Part shown: one piece after another, positions 14,783-23,710 of the stretch
Position numbering within the stretch: the stretch's first letter is position 1
Layout of the letters: every line of letters starts with the position of its first letter
Origin: Amorphoplanes friuliensis DSM 7358
Lineage (GTDB): Bacteria; Actinomycetota; Actinomycetes; Mycobacteriales; Micromonosporaceae
Reading direction: 5' to 3'
Assembly (NCBI RefSeq): GCF_000494755.1
Contig: NC_022657.1
Span: forward strand, 7,842,001-7,906,000
DNA length: 64,000 nucleotides
Notes under the pieces: model-generated
Database searches by the model: none
Told to the model about the DNA's origin: nothing
The model's input: the letters and a program-made list of their open reading frames with translations, nothing else
Translations under genes and position numbers: made by a program

Positions 14783-15814
14783 CTAACGGATGAGGTGTTT
14801 CTCCAGCTCATCGCGCACGGAGGTGACCACGTCACCCGGCCGTCCGTACCCGGTGAAGCCCGCCGCCAGACGGTGACCGCCACCGCCGAGCTTGATCGCG
14901 ACGGCGCTGACGTCCACCGCGCCCTTGCTGCGGAGTGACACCGCCCACACACCCTCGCTGAGCTGTTTCACGACCACGGACACGTCGACCTCGGCCACAC
15001 AGCGGACCGGGTCGATCAGCGCGTCGAGCACGTACGGGCGCTGAGCGTGCCGTTCGAGGTCGTCGAGCGTGGCGTAGGTCCAGACCATGCCGTGACCGCC
15101 CGCGGCCGTGGGGTCGAGCTGAGCCCGGCCCAGCACGTCGGCGAACAGCTTCATCGCGCCGAACGGGCGGCTGTCGAAGATGCGCCGGGAGATCTCCCCC
15201 GGGCGCAGCCCCGTCGCGATCAGCCGGGCGGCCATCTCGTGGACGCGCGGCGTGGTCATGTCGAAGCGGAAGGAACCGGTGTCCGTGGCCAGGGCGACGT
15301 AGAGACATTCCGCGATCTGGACGTCCAGCGGCACGTCCAGCCGCTTGAGCAGCTCCTCGGCGACCACCGAGGTCGCCGCGGCCGTCGGGTCCACGAGTTG
15401 GATGCCGCCGAAGCCGGTGTTGGACGCGTGGTGGTCGAGCACCACCGTGGCCCGGGCGCGGGGCAGCCGGTCGATGAGGGCGCCGAGGCGTGACTCCGCC
15501 GCGACGTCGAAGACCAGCACCAGGTCGGGGTCCTCCCACGCCTGCGACTCCGGCACGAGCAGGTCGACACCGGGCAGCGCGGTGAACGGCTCCGGGATCT
15601 CGAACTCACCCGGGAACGTCGCCTGGAGCTGCGTCACACCGAGCCGGCACAGCCCCAGCGCAAAACCGAGCATGCTCCCCAGCGCGTCCCCGTCCGGGTT
15701 CACGTGGCAGATGAGCAGCACCCGGCCGGTCGGAGCCAGCTCGTGAATCGTCGAGACGGCCGCCGACCAGTCGGCTGCGGCAGGTCTGGCCGGGGCGGCG
15801 ACCGCCTCGGTCAC
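14783..15814 (-). CDS. DHH-family phosphoesterase (NrnA-like oligoribonuclease / pAp phosphatase)
   Basis: A 343-residue DHH/DHHA1 protein. Metal-binding motifs appear in order: LLICHVNPDGDALGSM near residue 33, the aspartate in VLVFDVA, the signature VLDHHAS, and TDTGSFRF. The C-terminal DHHA1 domain has GGGGHRLAAGF. NrnA-type enzymes hydrolyse nano-RNA or 3'-phosphoadenosine 5'-phosphate; which activity applies here is not visible. The GTG start at 15814 overlaps the rbfA stop (GTGA), indicating translational coupling with rbfA. Confidence 0.93.
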   Translation of the reverse strand: MTEAVAAPARPAAADWSAAVSTIHELAPTGRVLLICHVNPDGDALGSMLGFALGLCRLGVTQLQATFPGEFEIPEPFTALPGVDLLVPESQAWEDPDLVLVFDVAAESRLGALIDRLPRARATVVLDHHASNTGFGGIQLVDPTAAATSVVAEELLKRLDVPLDVQIAECLYVALATDTGSFRFDMTTPRVHEMAARLIATGLRPGEISRRIFDSRPFGAMKLFADVLGRAQLDPTAAGGHGMVWTYATLDDLERHAQRPYVLDALIDPVRCVAEVDVSVVVKQLSEGVWAVSLRSKGAVDVSAVAIKLGGGGHRLAAGFTGYGRPGDVVTSVRDELEKHLIR

Positions 15815-16278
15815 CCCTGGTCCTCGCGGGCACCGACACGCTCGTCGGCGTCCTCCTCGTCGTCTTCCTCGACCTTGTACGGGTCGGGGTCACCGGCGTA
15901 CTGCTTACCGGCGGCGAGACGCTGGACCTCCTCGTCGCGGTGCCGTGCGGCGGCCAGCAGGTCGTCGATCTCCTTGACGTTGTCCTGGACGTTGTCCAGA
16001 ACGAAGGTCAGGCTCGGCGAGTGCCGCAGGGCCAGGGCGTGGCCGACGCGGGTGCGCAGCATGCCCTTGGCGCTCTCCAGCGCTGCCGCGGTCGCGGCCT
16101 GCTCGGTCTGGTCACCGAGCACGGTGTAGTACACGTGCGCGTCCCGCAGGTCGCCCGTGATGCGGGCGTCCGTGACGGTCAGCATGCCGAGCCGGGGATC
16201 CTTGATCTCGCGTACCAGCGAGGCGACCAGCTCGCGGATGCGCTCCGCGTGCCGACGCGTCTTGGCCGGATCCGACAT
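15811..16278 (-). CDS. rbfA: Ribosome-binding factor A
   Basis: RbfA (155 residues) binds the immature 30S subunit and supports 16S rRNA maturation. The core contains ADRIRELV-like MSDPAKTRRHAERIRELVAS, then DPRLGMLTVTDARITGDL and LRHSPSLTFVLDN. A Glu/Asp-rich tail follows (VEEDDEEDADE). The ATG at 16278 has a GGAGGTG ribosome site and matches the family start; the longer open frame upstream is not needed. It overlaps the DHH gene by 4 bp. Confidence 0.96.
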   Translation of the reverse strand: MSDPAKTRRHAERIRELVASLVREIKDPRLGMLTVTDARITGDLRDAHVYYTVLGDQTEQAATAAALESAKGMLRTRVGHALALRHSPSLTFVLDNVQDNVKEIDDLLAAARHRDEEVQRLAAGKQYAGDPDPYKVEEDDEEDADERVGAREDQG

Positions 16279-16403
16279 ATCGCCCACCTCCGACAACCGT
16301 GCCTGCGGGTGAACCACCCCGCCCAACGCCTGAAGCCTACCCATCGGAGCTGGGAGCCGAACGTCCCGGCCGTCCGTCGTCGGACCGGCCGGCAAAGCCC
16401 GGA

Positions 16404-16697
16404 TCAGTCGTCGTCGCCGTGTAGTCGTCGCCTCACGGAGAGCAGTTCGATCTCCGGCCGGCCGGCCACCTGGTGCTCGCACGTGTCGATCACCGCGCGG
16501 GCCTGGGACGGCTCGGCGGCCACGACCGCCACACCGATCTGAGCGCGGCCGTGGACGTCGTGATCGCCGACCTCGGCCACGCTGACCTCGTACTTCCGCA
16601 GCATCGCGATGATCGGCCGCAGATAGGAACGCTTCTGCTTGAGCGACCGCGAGTCGCTGGGCAGGAGCACGTCGAAGAGCGCAGATTCGATATACAT
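16404..16697 (-). CDS. DUF503 family protein (YlxP-like)
   Basis: A 97-residue DUF503 protein, the YlxP family found between infB and rbfA in many Gram-positive bacteria. The sequence starts MYIESALFDVLLPSDSRSLK, with the SLKxKR motif, and continues with VAEVGDHDVHGRAQIGVAVV. The ATG at 16697 is preferred over one ten codons upstream because homology begins there. Its biochemical role is not established; position suggests a ribosome-assembly link. Confidence 0.9.
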   Translation of the reverse strand: MYIESALFDVLLPSDSRSLKQKRSYLRPIIAMLRKYEVSVAEVGDHDVHGRAQIGVAVVAAEPSQARAVIDTCEHQVAGRPEIELLSVRRRLHGDDD

Positions 16698-16730
16698 CAG
16701 CGACGAGGGTACGCCCGCCGCGCGCACAGG

Positions 16731-17756
16731 TCAGCCGGGTTTCCGCGCCACCACGACGTCACGCTCGATGCCCTGGTCGACCCGGTGGCTCAGCTCCTCC
16801 TCGGCGACGACGGACAGCCCGTTGGCGACGAGGATGTCCTCGGCGAGCTCACGCTTGGCCACCTTGGTGTTCCAGGACAGGCCGAGGGCGCCGCCGGGGC
16901 GCAGCAGGGTCACCCACTGCGGCACGGCCCGCTCCAGCAGGTCCAGCGGGCGCCGGGACATGCCGCCCTCGTCCTCGTAACTGGCGTGCGCGATGCCGTA
17001 CGGCAGGTCGGTCACGATCACGTCCATGCAGTTGCCACGGAGCAGACCGTCGAGCTGGGTGGTGTCGGCGTTGAGCATCGTCACCTTCTGGACCGCACCC
17101 GCCTTGTGGTCGTCCTTGCTGGCGGCGAGCGTGATCTCCATCCGGCGAGCGGCCCGGCGCCCCTGACGGCGTACCGGATTGAACTCGGCGGAGTGCTTGA
17201 GCCGTTTGCGCTTGAGCCAGGTCTGCAGGAACAGCTTGTACGCCTCCACGTCCTTGCCGTCGATCTCCACACCGATGGCGTCGTACCCGTACATGAGGGC
17301 CTGGTTGAGGGTCGTGCCCCGGCCCGCGAGGGGGTCACCGACGATGAGGCCGCCGTCGAGCATCTTCTTCGCGGAGGCGGACGCGAGCAGGGTGAGGTTG
17401 AGCAGCAACTTGGTGAACTGCTCGTTGGTCTTGCCGGCGTACTTCGGGATGGTGATCAGGTCGCTGTCGTAGCGGGCCAGCGGGGTCAGCTCGACCGGGC
17501 GCAGCAGGTCGTCGTCCACCCGCTCGAAAAGGGCGTAGGCGGCCGACATGTTCGACAGGAAGGCGACGTCGCGGGCCTGGAGGTCGGCGTCGAAGGTCAG
17601 GTACTCCACCCCGCCGATCCGCGCCGCGTCGACCTGCGACACCGGCCCCGACAGGACCGGCCGGAAGGCGGCCAGTTCCGCCCGGGAGAGACGGCCGGCC
17701 TGGTCGGCGTAGACACGGTTGGCGGAGGGCGCGAGCAGCAGGGCGTAGCGAGACAT
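16731..17756 (-). CDS. TRM11-like SAM-dependent RNA methyltransferase
   Basis: A 341-residue protein. The N-terminal half resembles the substrate-binding part of TRM11/TrmG10-type enzymes. The Rossmann methyltransferase part has a SAM-loop motif, VGDPLAGRGTTLNQAL, and a catalytic VTDLPYGIAH, equivalent to the D/N-PPY motif of N-methylating RNA enzymes. Guanine-N2 methylation of RNA is the likely reaction; the exact target is unknown. It lies between the infB terminator and DUF503, with 33 bp to the latter, so it probably starts its own transcript. Confidence 0.85.
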   Translation of the reverse strand: MSRYALLLAPSANRVYADQAGRLSRAELAAFRPVLSGPVSQVDAARIGGVEYLTFDADLQARDVAFLSNMSAAYALFERVDDDLLRPVELTPLARYDSDLITIPKYAGKTNEQFTKLLLNLTLLASASAKKMLDGGLIVGDPLAGRGTTLNQALMYGYDAIGVEIDGKDVEAYKLFLQTWLKRKRLKHSAEFNPVRRQGRRAARRMEITLAASKDDHKAGAVQKVTMLNADTTQLDGLLRGNCMDVIVTDLPYGIAHASYEDEGGMSRRPLDLLERAVPQWVTLLRPGGALGLSWNTKVAKRELAEDILVANGLSVVAEEELSHRVDQGIERDVVVARKPG

Positions 17757-17772
17757 TCCAGTAGTAAAGACA

Positions 17773-17804
17773 ACGGCCCCCGGCGCCTGAGCGCCGGGGG
17801 CCGT
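17773..17804 (-). terminator. Intrinsic terminator after infB
   Basis: A perfect 14-bp stem (arms 17773-17786 and 17791-17804) closes a 4-nt loop 15 bp after the infB stop. A T-rich stretch follows on the minus strand (TGTCTTTACT). It should end the rimP-nusA-ylxR-infB transcript. Confidence 0.9.
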
Positions 17805-17818
17805 GTCAGCCGGGGTTG

Positions 17819-20800
17819 TTACGCCCGCGGCTTCTCACGCATCTCGAAGGTCTCGATCACGTCGCCGGGCTGCGGCGTGCCGAAACCGGCCAGGGTCAGA
17901 CCACACTCGAAGCCCTCGCGGACCTCGGTGGCGTCGTCCTTGAACCGCTTCAGCGAGCTGATCGTGACGTTGTCCGCCACCACGGTGCCCTCGCGCAGGA
18001 TGCGCGCCTTGGCGTTGCGGCGGATGAGACCCGAGCGGACCAGACAGCCGGCGATGAGACCGATCTTGGACGAGCGGAAGACCTCGCGGATCTCCGCGGT
18101 GCCCAGCTCGACCTCCTCGTACTCCGGCTTGAGCAGGCCCTTGAGTGCTGCCTCGATCTCCTCGATGGCCTGGTAGATCACGCTGTAGTAGCGGATCTCC
18201 ACGCCGGCGCGGTCGGCCATCTCCTTGACCTTGTTGCTGGCCCGGACATTGAAGCCGATGATCGTGGCGGTCTGGTCCGAGGAAGCCGACGCCAGGTTGA
18301 CGTCGCTCTCGGTGATCGCACCGACGCCGCGGTGGATGACCTTGAGCTGCACCTCGTCCGGAATCTCGATCTTGAACAGCGCGTCCTCGAGCGCCTCGAC
18401 CGAACCCGAGCCGTCGCCCTTGAGCACCAGGGTGAGCGAGGTCTTCTCGCCCTCCTTGAGCTGCTCCATGAGCGTCTCGAGCGTGGCCTTGCCCTTCGAG
18501 TTCGCGAAGCTCGCCGCACGACGGCGTGCCTGCCGCTGCTCGGCGATCTGCCGGACCGTCCGGTCGTCCTCGGCCGCCAGGAACGTGTCGCCGGCGCCGG
18601 GCACCGACGTCAGACCCAGGACGAGGACCGGACGTGCCGGACCCGCCTCGGTGACCTGGTTGCCGTTCTCGTCGAGCATGGCGCGGACGCGACCGTGCGC
18701 GCCACCCGCCACGATCGAGTCGCCGGCCCGCAGCGTGCCCTTCTGGACCAGAACCGTGGCAACCGCGCCCCGGCCCTTGTCGAGGTGGGCCTCGACCGCG
18801 ACACCCTGCGCCGGTCCGTCGATCGGAGCGGTGAGCTCCAGCGACGCGTCGGCGGTCAGGAGCACGGCCTCGAGCAGGTCGTCGATGCCGATACCGGGCT
18901 TGGCCGCGACGTTGACGAACATGGTGTCGCCGCCGTACTCCTCGGCGAGCAGGCCGTAGTCCGTCAGCTGCTGCCGGACCTTGTCCGGGTTGGCGTCGGG
19001 CTTGTCGACCTTGTTGACCGCGACCACGATCGGCACCTCGGCCGCCTTGGCGTGGTTCAACGCCTCGACCGTCTGCGGCATGACGCCGTCGTCGGCCGCG
19101 ACCACCAGGATCACGATGTCCGTCACCTGGGCACCACGGGCACGCATGGCGGTGAACGCCTCGTGGCCCGGGGTGTCGATGAAGGTAATGGCGCGGTCTT
19201 CACCCTGGTGCGGGACGACGACCTGGTAGGCACCGATGTGCTGGGTGATGCCACCCGCCTCACCGGCGACCACGTTCGTCTTGCGGATCGCGTCGAGCAG
19301 CTTCGTCTTGCCGTGGTCGACGTGACCCATGACGGTCACGACCGGCGGACGAACGACCAGACGGTCCTCGGCCACCTCGGCGTCGAGGTCGATGTTGAAC
19401 CGCGACAGGAGCTCGCGGTCCTCGTCCTCGGGGCTGACGATCTGGACGTCGAAGCCCAGGTGCTCGCCGAGCAGCAGCAACGTGTCGTCGGAACACGACT
19501 GCGTCGCCGTCACCATCTCGCCCAGGTTGAACATCTCCTGGACCAGCGAACCCGGGTTGGCGTTGATCTTGTCGGCGAAGTCGGAGAGGGACGCACCACG
19601 CGAGAGCCGGACCTCCTGGCCCGAACCGCGGGGAGCACCCGACGACATCTGCGGAGCCGACAGGTTGTCGAACTCTTGACGCCGCTGCTTCTTCGACTTG
19701 CGGCCTCGCGTCGGCCGGCCACCGGGACGGCCGAAGGCACCCGCGGCACCGCCGCCACGACCGCGACCGCCACCACCGGGACGACCGGGGGCACCGCCGA
19801 CGGGACCGCCGCCACCGGGGCGGAAACCGCCACCGGCACCAGCACCGCCACCGGGACCACCGCGGTAGCCACCGCCGCCGGCGCCACCACCGGCGCCACC
19901 GCCGCGGTAACCGCCGCCACCGGCTCCGGCACCGCCACCGGGACGGAAACCGCCACCGGCACCGGGACCGCCGGGACGACCTGCGCCGCCACCGGGACCA
20001 CCACGACCGCCACCAGGACCGCCGCGACCGCCACCGGGACCGGCGGGGCGCTGCGCGGGCATGGACGCGGGACTGGGCCGCGGCGGCATCGAGGCAGGGC
20101 TCGGCCGCGGGGGCATGCCTGCCTGGTTGGGACGCGGCATCCCCGCCGGGGTCGGCCGCTGGCCGCCGCCGGAGACACCGAACGGGTTGTTACCGGGACC
20201 GCGGGCCGGCGGGCGCGGCGAGCCGCCCGGGCCGGGACGGCCGGTAGTGGGCGCGCCCGGGGCTCCGGGACGCGTGGCCGCAGGTGAGCCTGGACGCGGC
20301 GGCACCGTGCCCGGGCCCGGGGGCCGGGGGCGCGTGGTGCCGTCGGCCGGAGGCTGCTGCGCCCGGCGCTCGGCATCCCGCGTACGGGCGGCCTGGGCAG
20401 CCTTGACGGCGGCCTCCTGCTCAGCCTTCAGCGCCGAGGCGCGTGCCTCGGCGGCCGCCACCTCGATGTCGTGGGCACTCGCCGGCTTGGCGACCGGACC
20501 GGGCACGGGGCCCGGACGGCCGGGAACCGTCGGCTTGGGCCGGGCCATCGGGCCGGGCGACGGAGCCGGGGTCGCGGGGGCGCTGGTGGGCGCTCCCGGA
20601 GCCGGGGCTGCGGCGGGCCGGCGCGGCGGCTGCGGCCGCGCGGTCGATGGAGTGGCTCGCGGGGCGCTGGGCGCGCTCGGGGCACTCGTCGCGGCAGCGG
20701 CGGGGGCCGCCGGAGCGCCACCGTCCTGTGCGTCGAGAGCACCACGAAGTCGCCGGGCCACCGGGGCCTCGACCGTGCTGGATGCGGATTTGACGAACTC

Positions 20801-20887
20801 GCCCATCTCCTTGAGCTTGGCGAGAACGGTCTTGCTGTCGACCCCGAGCTCTTTGGCGAGCTCGTGAACGCGGGCCTTGCCTGGCAC
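17819..20887 (-). CDS. infB: Translation initiation factor IF-2
   Basis: A 1022-residue IF-2, the GTPase that places initiator tRNA on the 30S subunit. The N-terminal IF2_N domain (GKARVHELAKELGVDSKTVL) is followed by a very long Pro/Ala/Gly-rich linker (roughly residues 60-420) with GGPGGGRGG-type repeats. The G domain has GHVDHGKT near residue 517, DTPGHEAF and NKVDKPDAN, and domains II-IV follow. The GTG at 20887 is preferred because GAGGAG lies just upstream; the in-frame ATG at 20899 would place that ribosome site inside the gene. A strong terminator follows. Linker length varies widely among actinobacteria. Confidence 0.96.
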   Translation of the reverse strand: MPGKARVHELAKELGVDSKTVLAKLKEMGEFVKSASSTVEAPVARRLRGALDAQDGGAPAAPAAAATSAPSAPSAPRATPSTARPQPPRRPAAAPAPGAPTSAPATPAPSPGPMARPKPTVPGRPGPVPGPVAKPASAHDIEVAAAEARASALKAEQEAAVKAAQAARTRDAERRAQQPPADGTTRPRPPGPGTVPPRPGSPAATRPGAPGAPTTGRPGPGGSPRPPARGPGNNPFGVSGGGQRPTPAGMPRPNQAGMPPRPSPASMPPRPSPASMPAQRPAGPGGGRGGPGGGRGGPGGGAGRPGGPGAGGGFRPGGGAGAGGGGYRGGGAGGGAGGGGYRGGPGGGAGAGGGFRPGGGGPVGGAPGRPGGGGRGRGGGAAGAFGRPGGRPTRGRKSKKQRRQEFDNLSAPQMSSGAPRGSGQEVRLSRGASLSDFADKINANPGSLVQEMFNLGEMVTATQSCSDDTLLLLGEHLGFDVQIVSPEDEDRELLSRFNIDLDAEVAEDRLVVRPPVVTVMGHVDHGKTKLLDAIRKTNVVAGEAGGITQHIGAYQVVVPHQGEDRAITFIDTPGHEAFTAMRARGAQVTDIVILVVAADDGVMPQTVEALNHAKAAEVPIVVAVNKVDKPDANPDKVRQQLTDYGLLAEEYGGDTMFVNVAAKPGIGIDDLLEAVLLTADASLELTAPIDGPAQGVAVEAHLDKGRGAVATVLVQKGTLRAGDSIVAGGAHGRVRAMLDENGNQVTEAGPARPVLVLGLTSVPGAGDTFLAAEDDRTVRQIAEQRQARRRAASFANSKGKATLETLMEQLKEGEKTSLTLVLKGDGSGSVEALEDALFKIEIPDEVQLKVIHRGVGAITESDVNLASASSDQTATIIGFNVRASNKVKEMADRAGVEIRYYSVIYQAIEEIEAALKGLLKPEYEEVELGTAEIREVFRSSKIGLIAGCLVRSGLIRRNAKARILREGTVVADNVTISSLKRFKDDATEVREGFECGLTLAGFGTPQPGDVIETFEMREKPRA

Positions 20888-20978
20888 TGCACTCCTCATC
20901 TCGAGGTCGTACGAGCAGCGCCCGCCGACCTCACTCGTGCACTAGAAGCCTGGTCATTTCAGGGACTTCATCGTGTGC

Positions 20979-21317
20979 TCATCTGGGTCGTCCTACCTTG
21001 CTGGACATGGATGGGGCACTTACCGCACCATCATCGGTTGTTCCGCGCGGCACGGAGACCGCGCGGATGTGCTCGGCAAGCAAGCCGGTGTCAGCAACAC
21101 CGGTGAGACGCAGCGCACGCCCGAAGGCACGACGCCGCTCCGCCTGCGCGAAACAGGCCGGATCAGGATGCAGATGCGCTCCCCGACCCGGCAGTCGGCG
21201 GCTCGGATCGGGCTGGAGCCGGAGGTCACCCTCGGATCCGACCGCGACGAACCGCAGTAAATCGGAGGCCGGCACGCGTGAGCGACAGCCAACACAGGTG
21301 CGTGTCGGACCGGCCAC
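20979..21317 (-). CDS. ylxR: YlxR-family RNA-binding protein (DUF448)
   Basis: About 112 residues from the GTG at 21317. The family core is TRTCVGCRSRVPASDLLRFV, with the CxGCR motif, then GRGAHLHPDPACFAQAERRRAFGRAL. YlxR proteins sit between nusA and infB and bind RNA; their exact role is unsettled. An ATG at 21380 is in frame but lies inside nusA and adds unrelated residues. With GTG 21317 the gene starts 40 bp after the nusA stop. Confidence 0.9.
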   Translation of the reverse strand: MAGPTRTCVGCRSRVPASDLLRFVAVGSEGDLRLQPDPSRRLPGRGAHLHPDPACFAQAERRRAFGRALRLTGVADTGLLAEHIRAVSVPRGTTDDGAVSAPSMSSKVGRPR

Positions 21318-21357
21318 CCCGAAGTCTACCCCCCGTACCCCGTGCTCGCGTATCCGG

Positions 21358-22374
21358 TCAGCTTCCGGTCTCGGCGGCATCCCGCTCCACGGCCGTGTCC
21401 GGTTCGTTGTCCGGGCGGATGTCGATGCGCCATCCGGTCAGCCGCGCGGCGAGCCGGGCGTTCTGTCCTTCACGCCCGATCGCCAGGGAGAGCTGGAAGT
21501 CCGGCACCGTCACCCGGGCGGTCCGCGTGGCGAGGTCGACGACCTCCACACGCAGTGCCTTGGCCGGTGAGAGGGCGTTACCGACGAACTGCGCCGCGTT
21601 CTCCGAGTAGTCGATGATGTCGATCTTCTCGCCGTGCAGCTCGCTCATCACCGCGCGGACCCGCTGACCCATCGGGCCGATGCAGGCGCCCTTGGCGTTG
21701 ACACCCTGGACGCGCGAGTGCACCGCGATCTTCGTACGGTGACCTGCCTCACGCGCGATGGCGGCGATCTCCACCGTGCCGTCGGCGATCTCGGGCACCT
21801 CGAGGGCAAAAAGCTTCTTGACCAGCGCCGGGTGTGTCCGGGACAGGGTGATCTGCGGCCCGCGGAAGCCCTTGGCGACGTGCACCACGACGCAGCGGAT
21901 CCGGGACCCGTGCTCGTAGGACTCCCCCGGCACCTGCTCGGACTGCGGCAGAACCGCCTCGAGCTTGCCCAGGTCGACGATCACGATGCCCTTCTCGGCC
22001 CGTGCTGCGTCGGCCTGCACGATGCCTGTGATCAGGTCACCGTCGCGGCCCGCATATTCCCCGAAGTGCACCTCGTCGGTGGCCTCGCGCAGCCGCTGCA
22101 GGATGACCTGCTTGGCGGTCATCGCGGCGATGCGGCCGAAGTCGTGCGGGGTGTCGTCCCACTCGCGCACCATCGTGCCGTCGGCGTCGAACTCCTGGGC
22201 GTAGACCTGGGCTGCGCCGTTCTTGCGGTCGATCTCCACACGGGCGTGACTCTCGGCCCCGTCCGTGTGCCTGTACGCGGTGAGCAGCGCCGTCTCGATC
22301 GCCGCGATGATCGTCTCGAACGGGATCTCCCGCTCGCGCTCCAGGGCGCGTAGCGCCGCGAGGTCGATGTTCAC
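21358..22374 (-). CDS. nusA: Transcription termination/antitermination factor NusA
   Basis: A 338-residue NusA, which binds RNA polymerase and nascent RNA. The N-terminal RNAP-binding domain (IPFETIIAAIETALLTAYRH) comes first. An S1 domain (DLITGIVQADAARAEKGIVIVDLG) and two KH domains (VQGVNAKGACIGPMGQRVRAV and LSLAIGREGQNARLAARLTG) follow. The acidic C-terminal repeats of enterobacterial NusA are absent, as usual in actinobacteria. The GTG start at 22374 overlaps the rimP stop (GTGA), so the genes are translationally coupled. Confidence 0.97.
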   Translation of the reverse strand: MNIDLAALRALEREREIPFETIIAAIETALLTAYRHTDGAESHARVEIDRKNGAAQVYAQEFDADGTMVREWDDTPHDFGRIAAMTAKQVILQRLREATDEVHFGEYAGRDGDLITGIVQADAARAEKGIVIVDLGKLEAVLPQSEQVPGESYEHGSRIRCVVVHVAKGFRGPQITLSRTHPALVKKLFALEVPEIADGTVEIAAIAREAGHRTKIAVHSRVQGVNAKGACIGPMGQRVRAVMSELHGEKIDIIDYSENAAQFVGNALSPAKALRVEVVDLATRTARVTVPDFQLSLAIGREGQNARLAARLTGWRIDIRPDNEPDTAVERDAAETGS

Positions 22375-23039
22375 TTGTCCTCGCCCTCCCCATCCTCGTC
22401 GTCAGCTTCGTCTTCGTCCTCGTCGTCCCCGGCGTCGTCCTCCGACTCGTCCGGGAAGACGGCCTCGTCCAGTCGCTTGAACTCGATCTGGACCTTGCCG
22501 GGCCCGAGGCCGGCGTACGGGATCTCACTCGTCTTGCCGTCGACGTCCAGCACGATGCCGGTCTCGTCGGCGGCGGTGACGCGGCCGGTCAGCGAGCGGC
22601 CCGCGACGGTGACCGTCACCAGCCTGCTCACGTTGCGCCGCCAGTGCCGGGGCAGGGTCAGCGGCCGGTCGACACCGGGCGAGCCGACTTCCAGCTGGTA
22701 TTCGCCCGCCAGCACCTCGCCCTGGCTCTCGTCGGCCGTGTCGAGCGCGTCGGAGATCGCCCGGGAGACCACGGCGACGTCGTCGAGGCTGATGCCGCCG
22801 TCGGCGTCGACCAGCACCCGGACCACGTGCCGCCGGCCCGCGCGGGACAACGTGACGTCCTCGAGGTCGAAACCCTCGGCGACGACGACCGGCTCGATCA
22901 CCGCGCGGACGCGTGATCTCGCGGCCACGAGGTCGATGCGGGGGGCGGCAGGCGCCTGCGTCTCCGGGACGGCATCGCGGCTGCGACCGCCACCCTGGCG
23001 GTTGGCCGGCCGGGCACCGCCGCGACCACGCTGCGTCAT
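22371..23039 (-). CDS. rimP: Ribosome maturation factor RimP
   Basis: RimP (222 residues) assists 30S assembly. An N-terminal Arg/Gly-rich extension precedes the family core: RAVIEPVVVAEGFDLEDVTL, VDADGGISLDDVAVVSRAIS and LEVGSPGVDRPLTLPRHWRRN. It ends in a strongly acidic tail. The ATG at 23039 has an AGAAGGG ribosome site; the longer upstream open frame runs through a hairpin-containing leader and is not the gene. It is the first gene of the rimP-nusA-ylxR-infB operon. Confidence 0.94.
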   Translation of the reverse strand: MTQRGRGGARPANRQGGGRSRDAVPETQAPAAPRIDLVAARSRVRAVIEPVVVAEGFDLEDVTLSRAGRRHVVRVLVDADGGISLDDVAVVSRAISDALDTADESQGEVLAGEYQLEVGSPGVDRPLTLPRHWRRNVSRLVTVTVAGRSLTGRVTAADETGIVLDVDGKTSEIPYAGLGPGKVQIEFKRLDEAVFPDESEDDAGDDEDEDEADDEDGEGEDK

Positions 23040-23125
23040 GGGGCCCAACCCTTCTTCTCGAATGCGGCGCGGCAGATGCTCCGCGCGCCGAACGCCGGGA
23101 ACACCGGCGGACCACCGGGCGAAAA

Positions 23126-23167
23126 ATCCCCGGCGGCTGACGCAGAGCGTAACGCGCCGCCGGGGAT
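23126..23167 (-). promoter_or_regulatory. Terminator-like hairpin in the rimP-nusA-infB leader (candidate attenuator)
   Basis: ATCCCCGGCGGC and GCCGCCGGGGAT form a perfect 12-bp stem around an 18-nt loop. On the minus strand a run of T follows at once (positions 23126 down to 23122). It lies about 85 nt upstream of the rimP start, and the next gene upstream is divergent. So no minus-strand transcript from an identified gene needs ending here. It may be an attenuator controlling the operon that makes NusA, itself a termination factor. Confidence 0.6.
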
Positions 23168-23254
23168 GCCCGGCCGCCGCCGCTCCGAATCGGCGCCCGG
23201 CGCAGGTCAGCGACGCCCGCGCCGGACCTCGCGCGGATGGTGTTGACTGACCGC

Positions 23255-23710
23255 GTGAAAAGACGTCAGCTGATCGGTGCGGCGGCCGGCACCGCGCTGA
23301 GCGCAACGACGCTGGCGGGTTGCGGTCTCTTCGACGACGATCCGGAGCCCGCCCCGCAGCCCGACGCGTTGCAGCCGGTCCTGGATGAAGCGGTGCGGCT
23401 CGCCGCGGCGTACGACCGGGTGGCGCTCGCCCAGCCCGGCCTGGCCGGACGACTCACACCGCTGGCCGACGACCACCGCGCACACGTCGCCGAGCTGTCC
23501 CGGGTGATCGGTGCAGCGGTGCCGTCGGGTGCGCCCGCGTCGAGTGCGCCGAGTGGTGACGCGGCCGACTCCGTGGCGTCGCTCCGCAAGGCCGAGCAGG
23601 CGGCGCAGAAGACTGCGGCCGCGCTGTGCCGGACGGCTCCGGCGGCGCGGGCGGGGCTCGTGGGCTCGATCGCGGCCGCACGTGCCGCCCATGCGGAGGC
23701 TTTGCGATGA
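23255..23710 (+). CDS. Ferritin-like lipoprotein
   Basis: A 151-residue exported lipoprotein. The start VKRRQLIGAAAGTALSATT leads into the lipobox LAGC, so Cys near residue 23 would be lipidated and anchor the protein to the outer face of the membrane. The mature part is Ala-rich and helical (LQPVLDEAVRLAAAYDRVAL, HRAHVAELSRVIG), similar to ferritin-like bundles. GTG 23255 is preferred over ATG 23237 because the basic-hydrophobic signal begins there. It overlaps the next gene by 4 bp (ATGA). The function is unknown. Confidence 0.75.
   Translation: MKRRQLIGAAAGTALSATTLAGCGLFDDDPEPAPQPDALQPVLDEAVRLAAAYDRVALAQPGLAGRLTPLADDHRAHVAELSRVIGAAVPSGAPASSAPSGDAADSVASLRKAEQAAQKTAAALCRTAPAARAGLVGSIAAARAAHAEALR

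Noticed and set aside
20888..20899. ATG at 20899 as the infB start
   Set aside because: The GAGGAG ribosome site lies between this ATG and the GTG at 20887, and the family N-terminus begins at the GTG.
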